37,616 nucleotides of DNA from Chloroflexota bacterium (GCA_005879655.1 VBJK01000096.1:1-37616); one strand, 5' to 3'; shown: positions 24,777 to 36,000, numbered from the stretch's first letter. A program made the numbers and translations. Notes: generated by a model from the sequence alone, not told the origin.

Positions 24777-25007
24777 GTAGCTGCGCAATTTATTGCGCTG
24801 TGCACACCTACAAACCTTGTAGCTGCACAATTTATTGTGTCTGTTTTATTTGTTTGTGTGCATGGCGCAATAAATTGCGCGGCTACGGGATGTTTGTGGT
24901 ATGGCGCAATAAATTGCGCGGCTACGGGCTGTTTGTGGCATGGCGCAATAAATTGCGCGGCTACGGTTATTGCTCGGTGTGCATGGCGCAATAAATTGCG
25001 CAACTAC
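24777..25007. repeat. Array of six family-A repeats
   Basis: Two forward copies (24777-24798, 24819-24840) and four reversed copies (24865-24886, 24904-24925, 24943-24964, 24986-25007). The reversed copies recur at 39, 39 and 43 bp with similar spacers (GGGATGTTTGTGGTAT type). The last copy supplies the stop codon of ppc. The region separates the convergent genes ending at 24727 and 25004 and probably forms strong RNA hairpins in both transcripts. Confidence 0.9.
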
Positions 25008-27916
25008 CCCGTATTTCTCAGGCCAGCTGCAATACCATTGACGGTAAGCAGTACAGCATACGTGAGTCGCATCCGTTCACGATCTTCAGGTGAGGCATGC
25101 TTTTCTGTCTCTTGATCGGGCATCAGTGGGCCACCGAGAGCGCGGAGGCGGCGCAGTAACATTACCTGGAAGTAGCTCAGCGGATCGACGTAGGGATTGC
25201 GGCGGCGAATCGATTGCTGCAAGACGGGAGAACTGTCCAGTAGCGCCTTGCCGCCAACAATACGCAAGACCATGCGCTGCGTACGCTCATACTCCTGCTG
25301 GATAAGATGTGAGATGCGCTGGCGTAGCGCTACATCGCTCACCAACGATGCATACTGCTGTGTAATATGCATATCTGCTTTGGATAATGTCATTTGCAGG
25401 TTATCCAGGAAGGCACGCAGGAAGGGCCAGTGCCGATACATATGTTGCAGTTGTTCTAACCTGCTTGGATCTTCGTTGATGTACTCTGCTAGCGCACCGC
25501 CTACTCCATACCAGCTCGGCAAGACATAGCGGCTCTGCATCCAGGAGAAGACCCAGGGAATGGCACGTAGCTCTTCAATAGCACGGCCCTGCGCACGGCG
25601 CGCTGGCCGTGAGCCAATATTCAACCAGCCAATTTCGAGGATGGGAGTTGCCTGCTCAAAGAAGTTAAGAAAACTGGGGTCGTCATAAATCAAGGCGCGG
25701 TAGCGTGCATGAGCGCTAGCCGAGAGCTGATCCATCACGGCAACCCATGCTTCAGGGGCATGTGGATGCACTGGCGGCTCTTTGAGAGCTTCATCAGGGG
25801 TACTCGATTGCACGACACCAGCTACCACCAGCTCCATATTGCGCGTAGCAATCTCATGCAGACCGTACTTGAACGAGAGCATCTCACCCTGTTCCGTGAT
25901 GCGCAAATGTCCATTGACCGTGCCGGGTGGCTGTCCCAGAATAGCTTCGTAGATGGGGCCGCCACCCCGACCAATAGCGCCACCCCGACCATGGAAGATG
26001 GTAATGCCAATCTGATATTTATGCCCCAGCTCAGCGAGTTGTAGCTGTGCTTTGTAGAGTTCCCAAGCAGAGGTCAGGATACCGCCATCCTTGCTACTAT
26101 CTGAGTACCCAAGCATTACCTGCTGTTGCTGCTGGCATTTCGCTAGATAGGCGCGATAAACAGGATGAGTGAATGCTTGTTCTAGAATTGCCGTACATGT
26201 ATGCAAGTCATCTATAGTTTCAAAGAGTGGCACGATCGGTAAATCGTTAATCCCCGCCTCTTTACAGAAGAACTGAACCTCTAGTAAATCACTCAAACTG
26301 TGCGACATACTAATGATATAGCAGGAGATGGCGCGCTTACCAAATTCGGCTCGTGTCTGACGAATTGCCTGAAATGTCTGTAGAATATGAATCGTATCAC
26401 TGCTGAGTTCCAGATCTGGACGCAGCAAGACACGGGGGTCGCGCAAGAGATGTTCCAGAATCTGGATACGTTCGCTTTCCTCTAATTTCGTATAGTCATC
26501 CTGGCGTAGTTCGGTCGCGCGTAGTAGCTCGGCTAGTGCAGTCGCGTGACGCTCGCTATGCTGCCGTACATCCAGGGCGACGAAGTAGAAGCCGAACACC
26601 TCAACCTGTCGCATCAATTTTGCCAGCGTGCCCTGGGCAAGCTCCAGTTCGCCATCGGCCAGCAGACTATCGCGTATGAGAATCAGGTCCTGAAGGAATT
26701 GGTGCGCGTTTTTGTAGGTGATGGAGTCTCCCGATTTTCCAGGGGGCGTCTTTCCTGTAGTGGAGGATGTCCAGTTGATGCTATATGGGAGAGGGGAGAG
26801 CATGGCCTCCAGACGCTTGCGCATAAAGGAAAATTTGCGGCGGTAGGGTTCGAGCGCGTTTTGCCGTCCTGCTTCGTCGTCCTGTTCTGGCATACAGGCG
26901 GCGTCATAATCGAGAGAGCGCTGTAGCTCAGATGTGATAGAGGTGTGGTTGATCGATTGTGAAAATTCCTGGGCCAGTGCGGCGATATCGTTGCGGTAGC
27001 GCCTGATCACGGAAGCGCGCTGCATACGTAACGCCTCATGCATGGTCTCTGGCCCCACAAATGGATTGCCGTCCTGGTCGCCGCCAATCCAAGAACCCAG
27101 GCGCAGGAACGGCGGGACCGTGATATCTGGGTAAGCGGCATGTAGCAGCTCTTCAAACTTGCTATAGAGATCGGGAATGGCATTATAGAGCACCTCACTG
27201 AGGTAAAAGATGCCCATCTTCACCTCATCAATCGGCTCTGGCCGCACATGGCGAATAGCGTCTGTGCGCCAGAGCAGATCGACCGTGCCATCTAGTTCCC
27301 GTTGCCAATGCAGACGTTGGCGTGGCGTCATCAACTGAACGTGATCATATTTTTCCAGCAGTGTTGCAACGCGGTTGGCCTTCGTAATCAGACTCCGACG
27401 GGTTGCTTCGGTGGGATGTGCAGTAAAGACTAATTCAATGGAAAGGTTATTCAGCAATTGTTGAACGGTAGCACTATCTAGTTTGTTTCTTTGGAAAAAA
27501 GCGATCAGAGCCGCCAGAGAACCTGTTTGTGGCTTATCGACATTGCGTTTTTCATAATCACGGGTGCGACGTATGCGATGATATTGCTCAGCCGTATTGA
27601 CGAGATGGAAGTAAGCTGTAAATGCGCGTATTACGTCGATTGCAGTATGGAGGTCACAGCCATCGACGATATGAGCAATTTCTTCGTCAAGGAGCTGTAT
27701 CTCTTTGTGGAGTATTGCCGCCTGGGTTGCAGATGCATGGGGGATATATTCAGTGCATTCGCGCAAGCGTTTACAATTACGCCGCAGTTGTTCTACGATA
27801 TCGAAGACGGCATGGCCGTCATGCCGTTGCATCGCCTGCCCCAGAGCATTGCCCAGTGTACGGATATCGTGACGAAGTGGCGCGTCCTTCTCATGGCGAG
27901 TCGTGTGTTCTGTCAT
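25004..27916 (-). CDS. ppc: Phosphoenolpyruvate carboxylase
   Basis: Fixes bicarbonate onto PEP to give oxaloacetate, refilling the TCA cycle; cytosolic homotetramer. The 970-residue protein has the catalytic histidine motif FTAHPTEATRR (His167), GSWIGGDQDGNPFV, GYSDSSKDGG, FHGRGGAIGRGGGP and the conserved C-terminal end LRNTG. Length is slightly above the common 880-930, mainly in the loop around residues 340-400. ATG 27916 is preceded by only a weak GGA site. The stop codon TAG (25006-25004) lies inside a family-A repeat copy. Transcribed divergently from gltB, so oxaloacetate supply and glutamate synthesis share a control region. A number of family members are allosterically controlled by aspartate and acetyl-CoA; this was not checked here. 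Confidence 0.96.
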   Translation of the reverse strand: MTEHTTRHEKDAPLRHDIRTLGNALGQAMQRHDGHAVFDIVEQLRRNCKRLRECTEYIPHASATQAAILHKEIQLLDEEIAHIVDGCDLHTAIDVIRAFTAYFHLVNTAEQYHRIRRTRDYEKRNVDKPQTGSLAALIAFFQRNKLDSATVQQLLNNLSIELVFTAHPTEATRRSLITKANRVATLLEKYDHVQLMTPRQRLHWQRELDGTVDLLWRTDAIRHVRPEPIDEVKMGIFYLSEVLYNAIPDLYSKFEELLHAAYPDITVPPFLRLGSWIGGDQDGNPFVGPETMHEALRMQRASVIRRYRNDIAALAQEFSQSINHTSITSELQRSLDYDAACMPEQDDEAGRQNALEPYRRKFSFMRKRLEAMLSPLPYSINWTSSTTGKTPPGKSGDSITYKNAHQFLQDLILIRDSLLADGELELAQGTLAKLMRQVEVFGFYFVALDVRQHSERHATALAELLRATELRQDDYTKLEESERIQILEHLLRDPRVLLRPDLELSSDTIHILQTFQAIRQTRAEFGKRAISCYIISMSHSLSDLLEVQFFCKEAGINDLPIVPLFETIDDLHTCTAILEQAFTHPVYRAYLAKCQQQQQVMLGYSDSSKDGGILTSAWELYKAQLQLAELGHKYQIGITIFHGRGGAIGRGGGPIYEAILGQPPGTVNGHLRITEQGEMLSFKYGLHEIATRNMELVVAGVVQSSTPDEALKEPPVHPHAPEAWVAVMDQLSASAHARYRALIYDDPSFLNFFEQATPILEIGWLNIGSRPARRAQGRAIEELRAIPWVFSWMQSRYVLPSWYGVGGALAEYINEDPSRLEQLQHMYRHWPFLRAFLDNLQMTLSKADMHITQQYASLVSDVALRQRISHLIQQEYERTQRMVLRIVGGKALLDSSPVLQQSIRRRNPYVDPLSYFQVMLLRRLRALGGPLMPDQETEKHASPEDRERMRLTYAVLLTVNGIAAGLRNTG

Positions 27917-28092
27917 CGGTCTATCCTTGTATATAGGTAAGACAGCTCGCTTTGTCGTCGCAACGCTGGCTCATCTTTGCGCCATCCACTCTTTATTCTA
28001 TCATGTCTAAGTGCTGTGAATGTGCTGTTAGCTGTGTGTTATAGCGCTGTAAGCACCCTGATGACTATGTATAATCCACACATATACTACCC

Positions 28093-28361
28093 TTGTCCAT
28101 TTTCATACCATTATGCTATACTCTGTGAACAAACAGGTGATGACGCCCCCCTTATGAGCTAAGCCGCTCTTAAATCCAATGATGCTTCTTTAAAGGTTCG
28201 CCTTCTTATGGATTTCGCTCGCCGAGATTGTGGCCCTGTATGAGATGTTTATTGTGTCTATATATATGACTTCGGCGACCGCCGTCTGATCGTCGGAACC
28301 CCCGGCTCCGATGCGGATGCCTCGAACATTGAGTAGATAGTAGTTTTTGAGGGAGCAATGC
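28093..28361 (+). promoter_or_regulatory. gltB promoter and long leader
   Basis: TTGTCC (28093-28098), an 18-bp spacer and TATACT (28117-28122) predict a start near 28129 and a 230-nt untranslated leader. Within the leader, 28266-28335 has a frame reading YDFGDRRLIVGTPGSDADAS-NIE to a TAG just before the gltB ribosome site, with no start codon: perhaps a gene remnant. Inverted GC-rich words (GGCGACCGCCGTC, CCCCCGGCTCCG) could fold, but no known riboswitch is recognised. 27917-28092 shows nothing else. Confidence 0.45.
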
Positions 28362-31300
28362 ATGAAGCACGAACGTGATCTTCCATTTCCTGCATCATAT
28401 CCACTCTATGATGGTCGTTGGGAGCATGACGCCTGTGGTACAGGTTTTCTTGCTCAACTCTCGGGTGACGCGAGTCACTCTCTTGTCGAGATGGCCCTTG
28501 TGGCGCTAGCTCGTCTCAGTCATCGTGGGGCACAGGATGCCGATGCAGAGACGAATGATGGCTCTGGTATTCTTACGCAGCTCCCGCGCCAGCTGTTGTG
28601 CGAAGAACTTGAACAGCAACATATTCAGATTAGTAACCCGGATGACCTCGCCGTTGGAATGCTCTTCTTGCCCTCTCAGGAGCGCTCGCCGGAAGCCTAT
28701 ACTAGCAGCCGCCAGATGATAGAACAAACGATAAGAGATGTTGGTCTGCACTTTCTTACTTGGCGTAATCCACCTATTGACTATACTGTGCTTGGGTCTC
28801 GTGCTAGAGAGACTGCCCCGTGCATGGCACAGATACTGCTTACTCGCCCACCGGATGTTGATACAGCTCAATATGATAGGATGCTTTATCATGCCCGTCG
28901 GCTGATGGAGCGACGGTTACGCGATGCACAGGTGACAGATTGCTATATTGCATCGCTTTCTCGTACTACCATCGTCTATAAGGGTTTGTTAGCACCGAAC
29001 CAGTTATCTCGTTTTTACACTGATCTCGCTGACCCGCGTTATGTCAGTGCTTTTGCCGTCTTCCATCAACGCTACAGCACTAACACGTTTCCTGCTTGGC
29101 CTCTAGCCCAGCCCATGCGTATGCTTGCCCATAATGGTGAGATTAATACGATTCAGGGCAATCGTAACTGGATGTTGGCTCGTGAGAGCGCTTTGTCTTC
29201 TGAGCTATGGGGGGAAAAGATAGAAGATTTCCTGCCAGTCCTGCAAGAAGAGGGAAGCGACTCGACGCAGATTGATAACGCTCTAGAACTGATTGCTGTT
29301 TCTGGACGCGACCTCTTACAGAGCATGCAGATGCTCATTCCATCTGCTTGGGAGCAAGATCCACGCTTAGATGATGCAGAGCGAGCTTGGTGTGAATATC
29401 ATACCGGTCTCATCGAGCCGTGGGATGGTCCTGCCGCGCTCGTTTTTACCGATGGCCGTTTTGTTGGTGCTGCGCTGGATCGCAATGGCTTGCGCCCTTC
29501 CCGTTATACGCTGACGGCGCAAGGCTTGCTCATTGTGGCATCTGAAGCGGGTGTCATCTCTTGTGAGCCGCACGAGATTGTCGAGAAGGGGCGACTGGGA
29601 CCCGGTGAGATGCTGGCCGTTGATATGGAGACAGGAGTTTTTCTCCGCAACACTGCCGTTAAAGAAGCGATGGCTCAGTACCAGCCCTATCGTCAGTGGT
29701 TAGAAGATAACATGACGCGCCTCTCTGCTGTTGCGCAGACAACCTCTGAAGCGGATGAGACTGTATTGGATGCCAGCGCCCTCTTTGCTCGGCAGCAACT
29801 TTTTGGTTATACTCATGAGGACGTAGAGATGATCTTGCGTCCTATGCTTACCGATAATAAAGAACCGACCTGGAGTATGGGGGATGATGCTCCGCTGGCT
29901 GCTCTATCACAGGTGCCTCGTTCCTTCTCTGATTACTTCCGCCAACGTTTCGCGCAAGTGACTAATCCACCAATTGATCCACTGCGTGAGCGTATTGTAA
30001 TGTCTCTGGATAGCTATCTGGGGCCGCGCCAGAGCTTGCTCACTGAGTCCCCAGCCCATGCGAAACTGTTGCATCTGGAAAGTCCTCTGCTGACGGAGGC
30101 GCAATTAGAGGCCATCCGTAACCTCTCTCATGACCATTTCCGTACGCAAACACTCGTTACAACCTTCGACACCACAGCTGGTGTACATGCCCTGGCAGCT
30201 GCGCTGGATCATCTGGAGCAAGCGGCAGCAGATGCGGTGCAGAGTGGCGCAACGCTACTCATCTTGAGCGATCAGGGGGCTACTGTAACTCATGCTCCTA
30301 TGCCCATGGCTATCGCGGTTGGGGCGGTACATAATGCCTTGATTAGACGCGGTCTGCGTATGCGTACTTCATTGATCTGTGAGACTGGGACCGTGTGCGA
30401 TATCCATCAGGTTGCAGTCTTGCTCGGTTATGGCGCAGAGGCCATTGTACCAACGCTCGCGCTGGCAAGCGTGCGAGCGCTAGTTGGTGAACGTCGCTTG
30501 GAGCACTTGACGCGCCCTGAAGCGGTTGCACGCTACATTCATGTGGTTGAGGAGGGGCTGTGTAAGGTCATGGCCCGCATGGGTATATCGACGATACGCA
30601 ATATTATAGGTGCGGGACAATTTGAGGTGCTTGGTCTTGATCCGGCCTTTGTCGAGCGCTGTTTCGCCGGTTCGGCGTTCCGACCTGGCACAGTCCAGCT
30701 GGCGCAAATCGCGGATCAGATTATCAAGCAGTGTCTTGCCCTGCGGCAGGAAGTTCCTGAGACCAATATGCGTCGTCGTAAATTGAATGACCTGGGTCGC
30801 TATCGCTTCCGTCGTGACGCTGAGTACCATGCCTACAATCCGCTCATCGTGCGTGCTCATCAGAAGGCGGCACAGAGTGGTAGCGCAGAAGATTATCGTC
30901 AATTTACCTCACTGGTCTATAGTCGCCCACCTACGACACTGCGCGACCGGCTCTCCTTTGTCCAGACTGAGCCTATTCCATTGGAGCAGGTTGAGCCAAT
31001 GGAATCCATTCGCTTGCGCTTCGTCATCTCGGCGATGTCAGTGGGGGCACTCAATTCTGTGACGCATCGTACCATTGCGGCAGCTATGAACAGCATCGGT
31101 GGCCGTAACAATACTGGTGAAGGTGGTGAAGATCCTGACTGGTATCACGAGACGCTCGAAGGCTACCCGGTCAGTAGCAAGATCAAGCAGGTTGCTTCGG
31201 GTCGCTTCGGTGTCACGACTGAATACCTCGTACGTGCGCAAGAGATAGAGATTAAGATGGCGCAAGGATCAAAGCCGGGCGAGGGTGGTCAATTACCACC

Positions 31301-32891
31301 GACCAAAGTGACGCCTTTCATTGCTCGTTTGCGTCACACCGCGCCGGGGGTCTCGTTGATCTCTCCGCCACCGCATCATGACATCTATAGTATCGAAGAT
31401 ATTGCGCAATTGATCTATGATCTGCATCAGGTTAATCCCAAGGCCAAGGTTGGTGTCAAGCTCGTCTCCTGTATGGGCGTGGGGACCATTGCGGCGGGTG
31501 TTGCCAAGGGGCATGCGGATTATGTATTGATTAGCGGGCACGATGGTGGCACGGGTGCGTCACCATTGCAGTCGATCAAACATGCAGGTATGTCGTGGGA
31601 ACTCGGTCTTGCCGAGACACAGCAGGTACTCGTGCGCAACGGACTACGTAAGAGAGTCAAAGTCCGTGTCGATGGTGGCTTGAAGACTGGGCGTGATGTG
31701 GTTATCGGTGCCATGCTTGGTGCAGAGGAGTTTGGTTTTGGCACAGCCGCACTGGTCTCACTCGGTTGTGATATGGCGCGTCAGTGTCACCTCAATACCT
31801 GTCCAGCTGGCATTGCCACCCAACGGGAAGATCTCATTGCCAAGTTCACTGGCCGCCCACAGTACCTCATCAACTACCTGACACTGGTGGCGGAAGAAGT
31901 TCGTCAGTTCATGGCGCAACTGGGTATCGCACGCTTCGACGACCTGATAGGCCGTGCTGATCTGCTCCAGGCGGCCAGTGGTACAGAAATTGATCTGGCT
32001 GCATTGCTTGCCCCCATGCCCTATATATCCTCGCCACAGGGACAGACGCCATTGCCACAGTCAGCCGTTGCGCAACAATTGTTGACTGAGGTGGAACAGG
32101 CTTTAGTGGGTGAGAGAAGTGTGCTGACGCAGCATACTATTCACAACTACGATCGTTCGGTTGGGGTAAGCTTGGCGGGTGAGATTGCTCGTCGTTATGG
32201 CAATAAGGGCTTGCCTGGTGTTAGCGTCACCTGTACCTTTCAGGGTTCTGCGGGACAGAGCTTTGGCGCTTTCACGGTTCCTGGTATGCGGCTCATTCTT
32301 CATGGTGAGGCGAACGATTATGTCGGGAAAGGTATGGCGGGAGGACAGATCATTGTCACGCCTCCGACCGATGCCGCGTTTGCTTCGCAGGATAACACTA
32401 TCCTGGGCAATACCGTCCTGTACGGTGCAACTGGTGGTCAGCTCTTTGCTGCTGGTCGGGCGGGTGAGCGCTTTGCTGTGCGTAACAGTGGTGCGCTGGC
32501 GGTAGTGGAGGGTGTTGGCGATCATGGCTGTGAGTATATGACTGCTGGTATGGTGGTGGTGCTTGGTGAGACAGGAGAGAACTTCGCCGCTGGTATGTCT
32601 TCTGGTGTTGCTTACGTCCTGGATACGACAGAGCACTTCGCTGAGCGCTGTAACATTGATCAGGTCGAGTTACTGCGTATTGGGGATGCGCGTGAGAGTA
32701 TTGCCTTGCGTACAGTCGTTGAGTGGCATGCGCGCAGAACGCGTAGTAAACACGCGATACAGATTCTTGAGGATTGGGATAACCTCCAGAACCAGTTCTG
32801 GCGTGTCTTGCCGTGTGGTACTACAACGTCCGCTTGCGATTTCGTTGATGCGGGCGAGTTCGATGGTCGAGTGGTGAGCGCTTCTCATTAG
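28362..32891 (+). CDS. gltB: Glutamate synthase large subunit
   Basis: Transfers the amide nitrogen of glutamine to 2-oxoglutarate, giving two glutamates. The 1509-residue protein has a short propeptide and then Cys25 (ACGTGFLAQ), the N-terminal glutaminase nucleophile exposed by self-cleavage. The class II amidotransferase domain (NTFPAWPLAQPMRMLAHNGEIN) follows, then a central domain and the FMN domain (GEGGEDP, LISGHDGGTGASP). The 3Fe-4S cluster cysteines lie in ARQCHLNTCPAGIAT, and a C-terminal glycine-rich beta-helix (GXGXG) domain closes it. ATG 28362 has GAGGGAG about seven bases upstream; an ATG at 28347 is less well placed. No gltD (small subunit) lies downstream, so it is either encoded elsewhere or the enzyme is ferredoxin-dependent. 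A terminator follows at 32926. Confidence 0.95.
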   Translation: MKHERDLPFPASYPLYDGRWEHDACGTGFLAQLSGDASHSLVEMALVALARLSHRGAQDADAETNDGSGILTQLPRQLLCEELEQQHIQISNPDDLAVGMLFLPSQERSPEAYTSSRQMIEQTIRDVGLHFLTWRNPPIDYTVLGSRARETAPCMAQILLTRPPDVDTAQYDRMLYHARRLMERRLRDAQVTDCYIASLSRTTIVYKGLLAPNQLSRFYTDLADPRYVSAFAVFHQRYSTNTFPAWPLAQPMRMLAHNGEINTIQGNRNWMLARESALSSELWGEKIEDFLPVLQEEGSDSTQIDNALELIAVSGRDLLQSMQMLIPSAWEQDPRLDDAERAWCEYHTGLIEPWDGPAALVFTDGRFVGAALDRNGLRPSRYTLTAQGLLIVASEAGVISCEPHEIVEKGRLGPGEMLAVDMETGVFLRNTAVKEAMAQYQPYRQWLEDNMTRLSAVAQTTSEADETVLDASALFARQQLFGYTHEDVEMILRPMLTDNKEPTWSMGDDAPLAALSQVPRSFSDYFRQRFAQVTNPPIDPLRERIVMSLDSYLGPRQSLLTESPAHAKLLHLESPLLTEAQLEAIRNLSHDHFRTQTLVTTFDTTAGVHALAAALDHLEQAAADAVQSGATLLILSDQGATVTHAPMPMAIAVGAVHNALIRRGLRMRTSLICETGTVCDIHQVAVLLGYGAEAIVPTLALASVRALVGERRLEHLTRPEAVARYIHVVEEGLCKVMARMGISTIRNIIGAGQFEVLGLDPAFVERCFAGSAFRPGTVQLAQIADQIIKQCLALRQEVPETNMRRRKLNDLGRYRFRRDAEYHAYNPLIVRAHQKAAQSGSAEDYRQFTSLVYSRPPTTLRDRLSFVQTEPIPLEQVEPMESIRLRFVISAMSVGALNSVTHRTIAAAMNSIGGRNNTGEGGEDPDWYHETLEGYPVSSKIKQVASGRFGVTTEYLVRAQEIEIKMAQGSKPGEGGQLPPTKVTPFIARLRHTAPGVSLISPPPHHDIYSIEDIAQLIYDLHQVNPKAKVGVKLVSCMGVGTIAAGVAKGHADYVLISGHDGGTGASPLQSIKHAGMSWELGLAETQQVLVRNGLRKRVKVRVDGGLKTGRDVVIGAMLGAEEFGFGTAALVSLGCDMARQCHLNTCPAGIATQREDLIAKFTGRPQYLINYLTLVAEEVRQFMAQLGIARFDDLIGRADLLQAASGTEIDLAALLAPMPYISSPQGQTPLPQSAVAQQLLTEVEQALVGERSVLTQHTIHNYDRSVGVSLAGEIARRYGNKGLPGVSVTCTFQGSAGQSFGAFTVPGMRLILHGEANDYVGKGMAGGQIIVTPPTDAAFASQDNTILGNTVLYGATGGQLFAAGRAGERFAVRNSGALAVVEGVGDHGCEYMTAGMVVVLGETGENFAAGMSSGVAYVLDTTEHFAERCNIDQVELLRIGDARESIALRTVVEWHARRTRSKHAIQILEDWDNLQNQFWRVLPCGTTTSACDFVDAGEFDGRVVSASH

Positions 32892-32925
32892 CATACAGCT
32901 ACTTCTGATAGTGCGCTCATAGAGG

Positions 32926-32970
32926 AAAGCCGCTTGCAGAGTGACCGGTGGTCACTTTGCAAACGGCTTT
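32926..32970 (+). terminator. Terminator after gltB
   Basis: AAAGCCGCTTGCAGAGTGACC pairs along almost its full length (two mismatch/wobble positions) with the segment ending at 32970. Lying 35 bp after the gltB stop and about 75 bp before the convergent gene's stop, it may serve both strands. Confidence 0.8.
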
Positions 32971-33046
32971 GCTCTTGTTAGAAAGATTTAAATTATGCAA
33001 AGCTTTATGCAGGAGAAACTTTCAAAAAGAGAACAGGAGTACAGAT

Positions 33047-36000
33047 CTATAGCGCAGGATCGTCCATTACAGCCTCTGCTAGTGCATTGACCAGCTTCAC
33101 CGTCTCAACGCTCACGGTTATAACTCTTCCGACCAGATGAACAATATATTGCTCATCGTCCACACGATTAGGATCACTTTCAATACCGCTTCTCTTATCG
33201 GTTGTCACCTGATACTGATCAATGACCCATTCAAGGGCACTACGACCGCCCAGACGGTACTGGAAACATTCTGGCGGCACCCCTACCAACGTCAGGCACT
33301 CATTGACCACCACCGCCGTTTTATCCGGTGTGAGCTTCATCTTTGTTATGCGCCAATCAAACGGTACCTGCTTGTTTTCCTGTAAAGCAAGCCGATACTC
33401 GTCTTTCTGCTCATAGTTCACATGCAAATCCATCAACTGCTTGCCGATACGCACACAGGTCATAAATGCCTCGTACCTTTGTAGGGGCGGAATACGCGGC
33501 AGAGAGTGCTTCAGGTTCTCTGCATAGCGCTCTCTATACTGCGGACGGTGCAGTATGGCATAGACATAGTGGAAGATATCCCATTTGGTAACCTCTATCC
33601 CGTACTTAGCTTGAAATTGCTTGAGTACCCAGTCGGTGATATTTTCGCGGCGATTGCTGCCATCTTCGGCGTAGGTGTAGTAGGGGAAGCACTGAGCTTT
33701 TTCAAAGGCGAGATCCAAAGTTGCAATGACGTTAGTAGCGAGACAGCCAAAGCCTTTCCTATCACCCAAACCAGGAACGCAAATCACGACATTTTCTTGC
33801 TCACTGGCAGGTGTTGGAAAAAATACATACTGCTGGTAACGGCGTTGGTTGAGCAAGTGATCAAAGTAGAGGAATTGCTTGCAAAATGGACGATAGAGGG
33901 CCACACGGATCTTGCTGCTTTCAAATTTTAGCATCTGCTGTTTAGAGAGTGCTTCTTTAAGCCGATCGGTCCATTTTAGGAAGGAAGTCGTATTGTTTAC
34001 GAAATTATCAATGTACGTGAGCATGCTTTCTTTTGGGAGCAAGTGGAGATCGTGGTTAATGACCTCTTGTGACCAACGGAATACTTCGCTGTTATAGTTA
34101 GTGATAAAACGTTGCAACTTCTCTTTTAACAGTGCTCTACTGAAATCATAGACCCACTCATCCCGACTTGTCACCACGCCAAGCGAGTACGTTTTAAAAA
34201 TAGTTTGTGCCTGCAATGCCTGGGTTGATTTGGCCTCTTTGGTGCCCATTGGCAGAAAGGTGTGAGAGTCGAACTCTGGATTAATCCGCTCGGTAATCCA
34301 AAAATATCTTTTATCTGGATGTAGCTCTTGCCAATCAATATGTGAGATGTCGCCTTTTTCAGAGAGAAATGCGAGCTTATCTAACTTGCTCCAAAATTCT
34401 GGCACACGAAAATACTTGAGGCTTCTTAGAGGATTTTGTGAATTTCTCACGGCAATGGTAATGCCAACTCCTACTTGTATACCAAAAACATTATGCGTCG
34501 TTCCTGATAGTTGCGGATTTTTGCGCACATTGCCATGGAGATCAAGATGATAGATGTGCGTAAAATCCTGTAAAAGATGCTTACGCATACCATCGAAGGC
34601 AATCTGATCAATGAATGAGTTGTTTGTAATCAGGCAGACAATGCCATCCCGGCCCTGTAAGCGGTCGGTTGCCCAGCGAAAGAACTTCACGTAGGCATCA
34701 TAAAGCTTGTTGGTGAGTGTTGCTTGTGAATCTCTGCCATAGGTCATTTTGATACGCTCATCAACCTTGGGATATGGGCGGTTCTTGTTATTCTCGTTCT
34801 CACTTTTTTGCCCCAGGTTGTAAGGGGGATTGCCAATGACAACCGTAATCTGAGCCTCTTTTTCGCGCTTTACGCGTTCAGTATTCTCTTGCGCGAACAG
34901 AGACATTTGCAGACCTTCTGCTAATGCTAACGTATCAGCGAAGCAGATCCCCGCGAATGGCTCATACTCTTTCATGAGTGTGTAGTATTCGTGTTCGATA
35001 TTGAGCGAGGCAATATAATAGGGGAGTAGGGTAATTTCGTTGCAGAAGAGATCATGTTGGTACTTGTATTTTAGCCGATGCCGTGGAATACGATGGACAA
35101 GGTTGACAATAAAACTTCCCGTACCAGTTGCAGGGTCCAGTATCTGCACGCCCGGTTCCGCAAGAGAGGTATGAAACTCTCTTTGTAATGCCTCATCTAT
35201 ACTGGCACACATGAAATCGACAATTTCTTGAGGGGTATAGACTATACCATGGGTATCAGCTTGTTTCACTGAGAAGCCCTGAAAGAAGCGCTCGTAGACA
35301 ATGTTGAGGAAATGTTGTCTCTCAGACCAACTCTCTATCCCCTTAGCTGCACCCTCGATCGCCACATAGAAACGGTCAAGAGACTTCAGGAACTCGTGGC
35401 GATTAAATGACCGAATCGCAAGGGCCTGGATCACTTTTTCAATTTCGACAGCAATGACATTGCGATCTACAAAGTCATGGTTATTAAACACTGTACGGAA
35501 GAGACGTTCAGTCAAAAGGTGTTGTACGAGCATCTCGTCAATAGTTTCCGTACTGATGGTAGGGTCAAGCGAAGTGCAGCACAGTGTAGTAAAGTTGTCG
35601 AAGGCGGCAGTGAAGCGTTTATTGAGCTTATGTTCTTGGGCAATGATGTTGAGGAGTGACTGAGCTAGTTCTGGAATACGCTCTTTAAATTCGCGTACGG
35701 CAGCTTCAAAGTTCTCGATGTCAGGCTCAGTGTAGGTGAAGAACTGTCTGAGTAAGTCAGTGATATCATTAGGCTTGCTCAGGTCGTATTCGACAGGGAA
35801 CGGCTTCTTGTTTTGGTAGAGTACCGCTTTCTTTGTGTTCTCAAAAATGGTGTTGATCAGTGGATAGCCATCTGCTTTTTTCTTAGCAAGACGCAAATCA
35901 AAGCTATCGCGTAGCACACCATCGGGGCGAATGCCACCTTCTATCTTCTGCTCCGGGATCAAGGTCCATTTCACGAGGCGGGCGGTCTCGGCTAGTAGGT

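Noticed and set aside
24777..25007. CRISPR-like array (22-bp repeats at 39-bp steps)
   Set aside because: The spacers are only ~17 bp and resemble each other, orientation changes within the array, single copies occur elsewhere, and no cas genes are present.
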